From contig PHBK01000036.1 in assembly GCA_002840565.1 (NCBI GenBank), positions 1-33,723 on the forward strand: DNA of 33,723 nt, written 5' to 3'. The notes beneath the pieces are model-generated. The model searched no databases, was not told where the DNA came from, and saw nothing but the letters and a program-made list of their open reading frames with translations. The translations under genes and the position numbers were made by a program. Positions 33,600-33,723 of this stretch are shown one piece after another (position 1 is the first letter of the stretch; every line of letters starts with the position of its first letter). The stretch is from Deltaproteobacteria bacterium HGW-Deltaproteobacteria-12. GTDB lineage: Bacteria; Desulfobacterota; Syntrophia; Syntrophales; Smithellaceae.

Positions 33600-33723
33600 T
33601 TAAACATCCTTTTTTTGTTTCCAGGCTTCCTGGTAGAGCCGCATGATGCAGAGGAAAAGGGCCAGCAAGAATAAACCCAGCATGAAGTTAGGGGCTGTTC
33701 CCAGAATCTCATCCAGCAAGTGG
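33600..33723 (-). CDS. AtpZ/AtpI-like F0F1-associated membrane protein (3' end only)
   Basis: Only the last 40 residues are inside the window: LLDEILGTAPNFMLGLFLLA, then LFLCIMRLYQEAWKQKKDV. One transmembrane helix preceded by a D-x-x-LGT-x-P segment and followed by a basic tail is the typical end of AtpZ/AtpI-type proteins, found before ATP synthase genes. If so, F0 genes may lie to the right of the window. The frame begins before the edge and its start is not visible. Confidence 0.5.
   Translation of the reverse strand, partial: HLLDEILGTAPNFMLGLFLLALFLCIMRLYQEAWKQKKDV

Overview
The window looks like chromosomal DNA of an anaerobic or microaerophilic Gram-negative bacterium, most likely Desulfobacterota (Syntrophia-like). 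This placement is an inference. It rests on a flavodiiron oxygen reductase, a Cys-rich 4Fe-4S protein, a PEP-CTERM protein, branched-chain amino acid permeases, outer-membrane type I secretion, and patches of moderate GC alternating with AT-rich patches. No rRNA or marker gene fixes the taxonomy.

Layout. (1) 78-2521, minus strand: livM and livH, followed by a small secreted protein translationally coupled to livH. (2) 3218-8298, plus strand: a VOC-fold protein, an alternative-oxidase-like di-iron protein, a ribbon-helix-helix/PilZ fusion preceded by a sigma-54-type site, htpG, and a CruF-like carotenoid membrane protein. (3) 8321-18931, minus strand: a self-contained type I secretion locus. 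In transcription order it holds a beta-propeller lipoprotein, a 1391-residue RTX protein with a phospholipase-A2-like N-terminus, TolC, an HlyB-type ABC exporter and HlyD. (4) 19497-21728, plus strand: an unrecognised 743-residue protein divergent from that locus, with two strong inverted repeats in the shared upstream region. (5) 21748-23558: wreckage of IS3 and IS21 elements, ending inside the 5' end of another gene. (6) 23708-26376: a CrtC/AttH-like lipocalin, a decayed HU-type gene, a 51-residue ORF with a strong ribosome site, and a PEP-CTERM gene with an in-frame stop. (7) 26557-30623: a 4HBT thioesterase behind a perfect consensus promoter, FprA flavodiiron protein, a DUF6064-like membrane protein, and a DmeF-type metal exporter with its CsoR/RcnR-family repressor, operator and promoter. 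(8) 30745-33723: a cluster of alternative hairpins, tRNA-Arg(ACG) with a terminator, a winged-helix/4Fe-4S protein, two small secreted proteins, a terminator, and the 3' end of an AtpZ-like gene.

The most system-like part is 8321-21728. The secreted RTX protein and all three envelope components of its exporter are encoded together with a lipoprotein. A divergent large cytoplasmic protein of unknown role shares the regulatory region. The RTX protein carries a Ca-loop-like N-terminus and an HDxxY motif, which suggests a secreted calcium-dependent lipase-like effector. It also contains a recent internal DNA duplication. A second theme is oxygen handling: an AOX-like di-iron protein and FprA.
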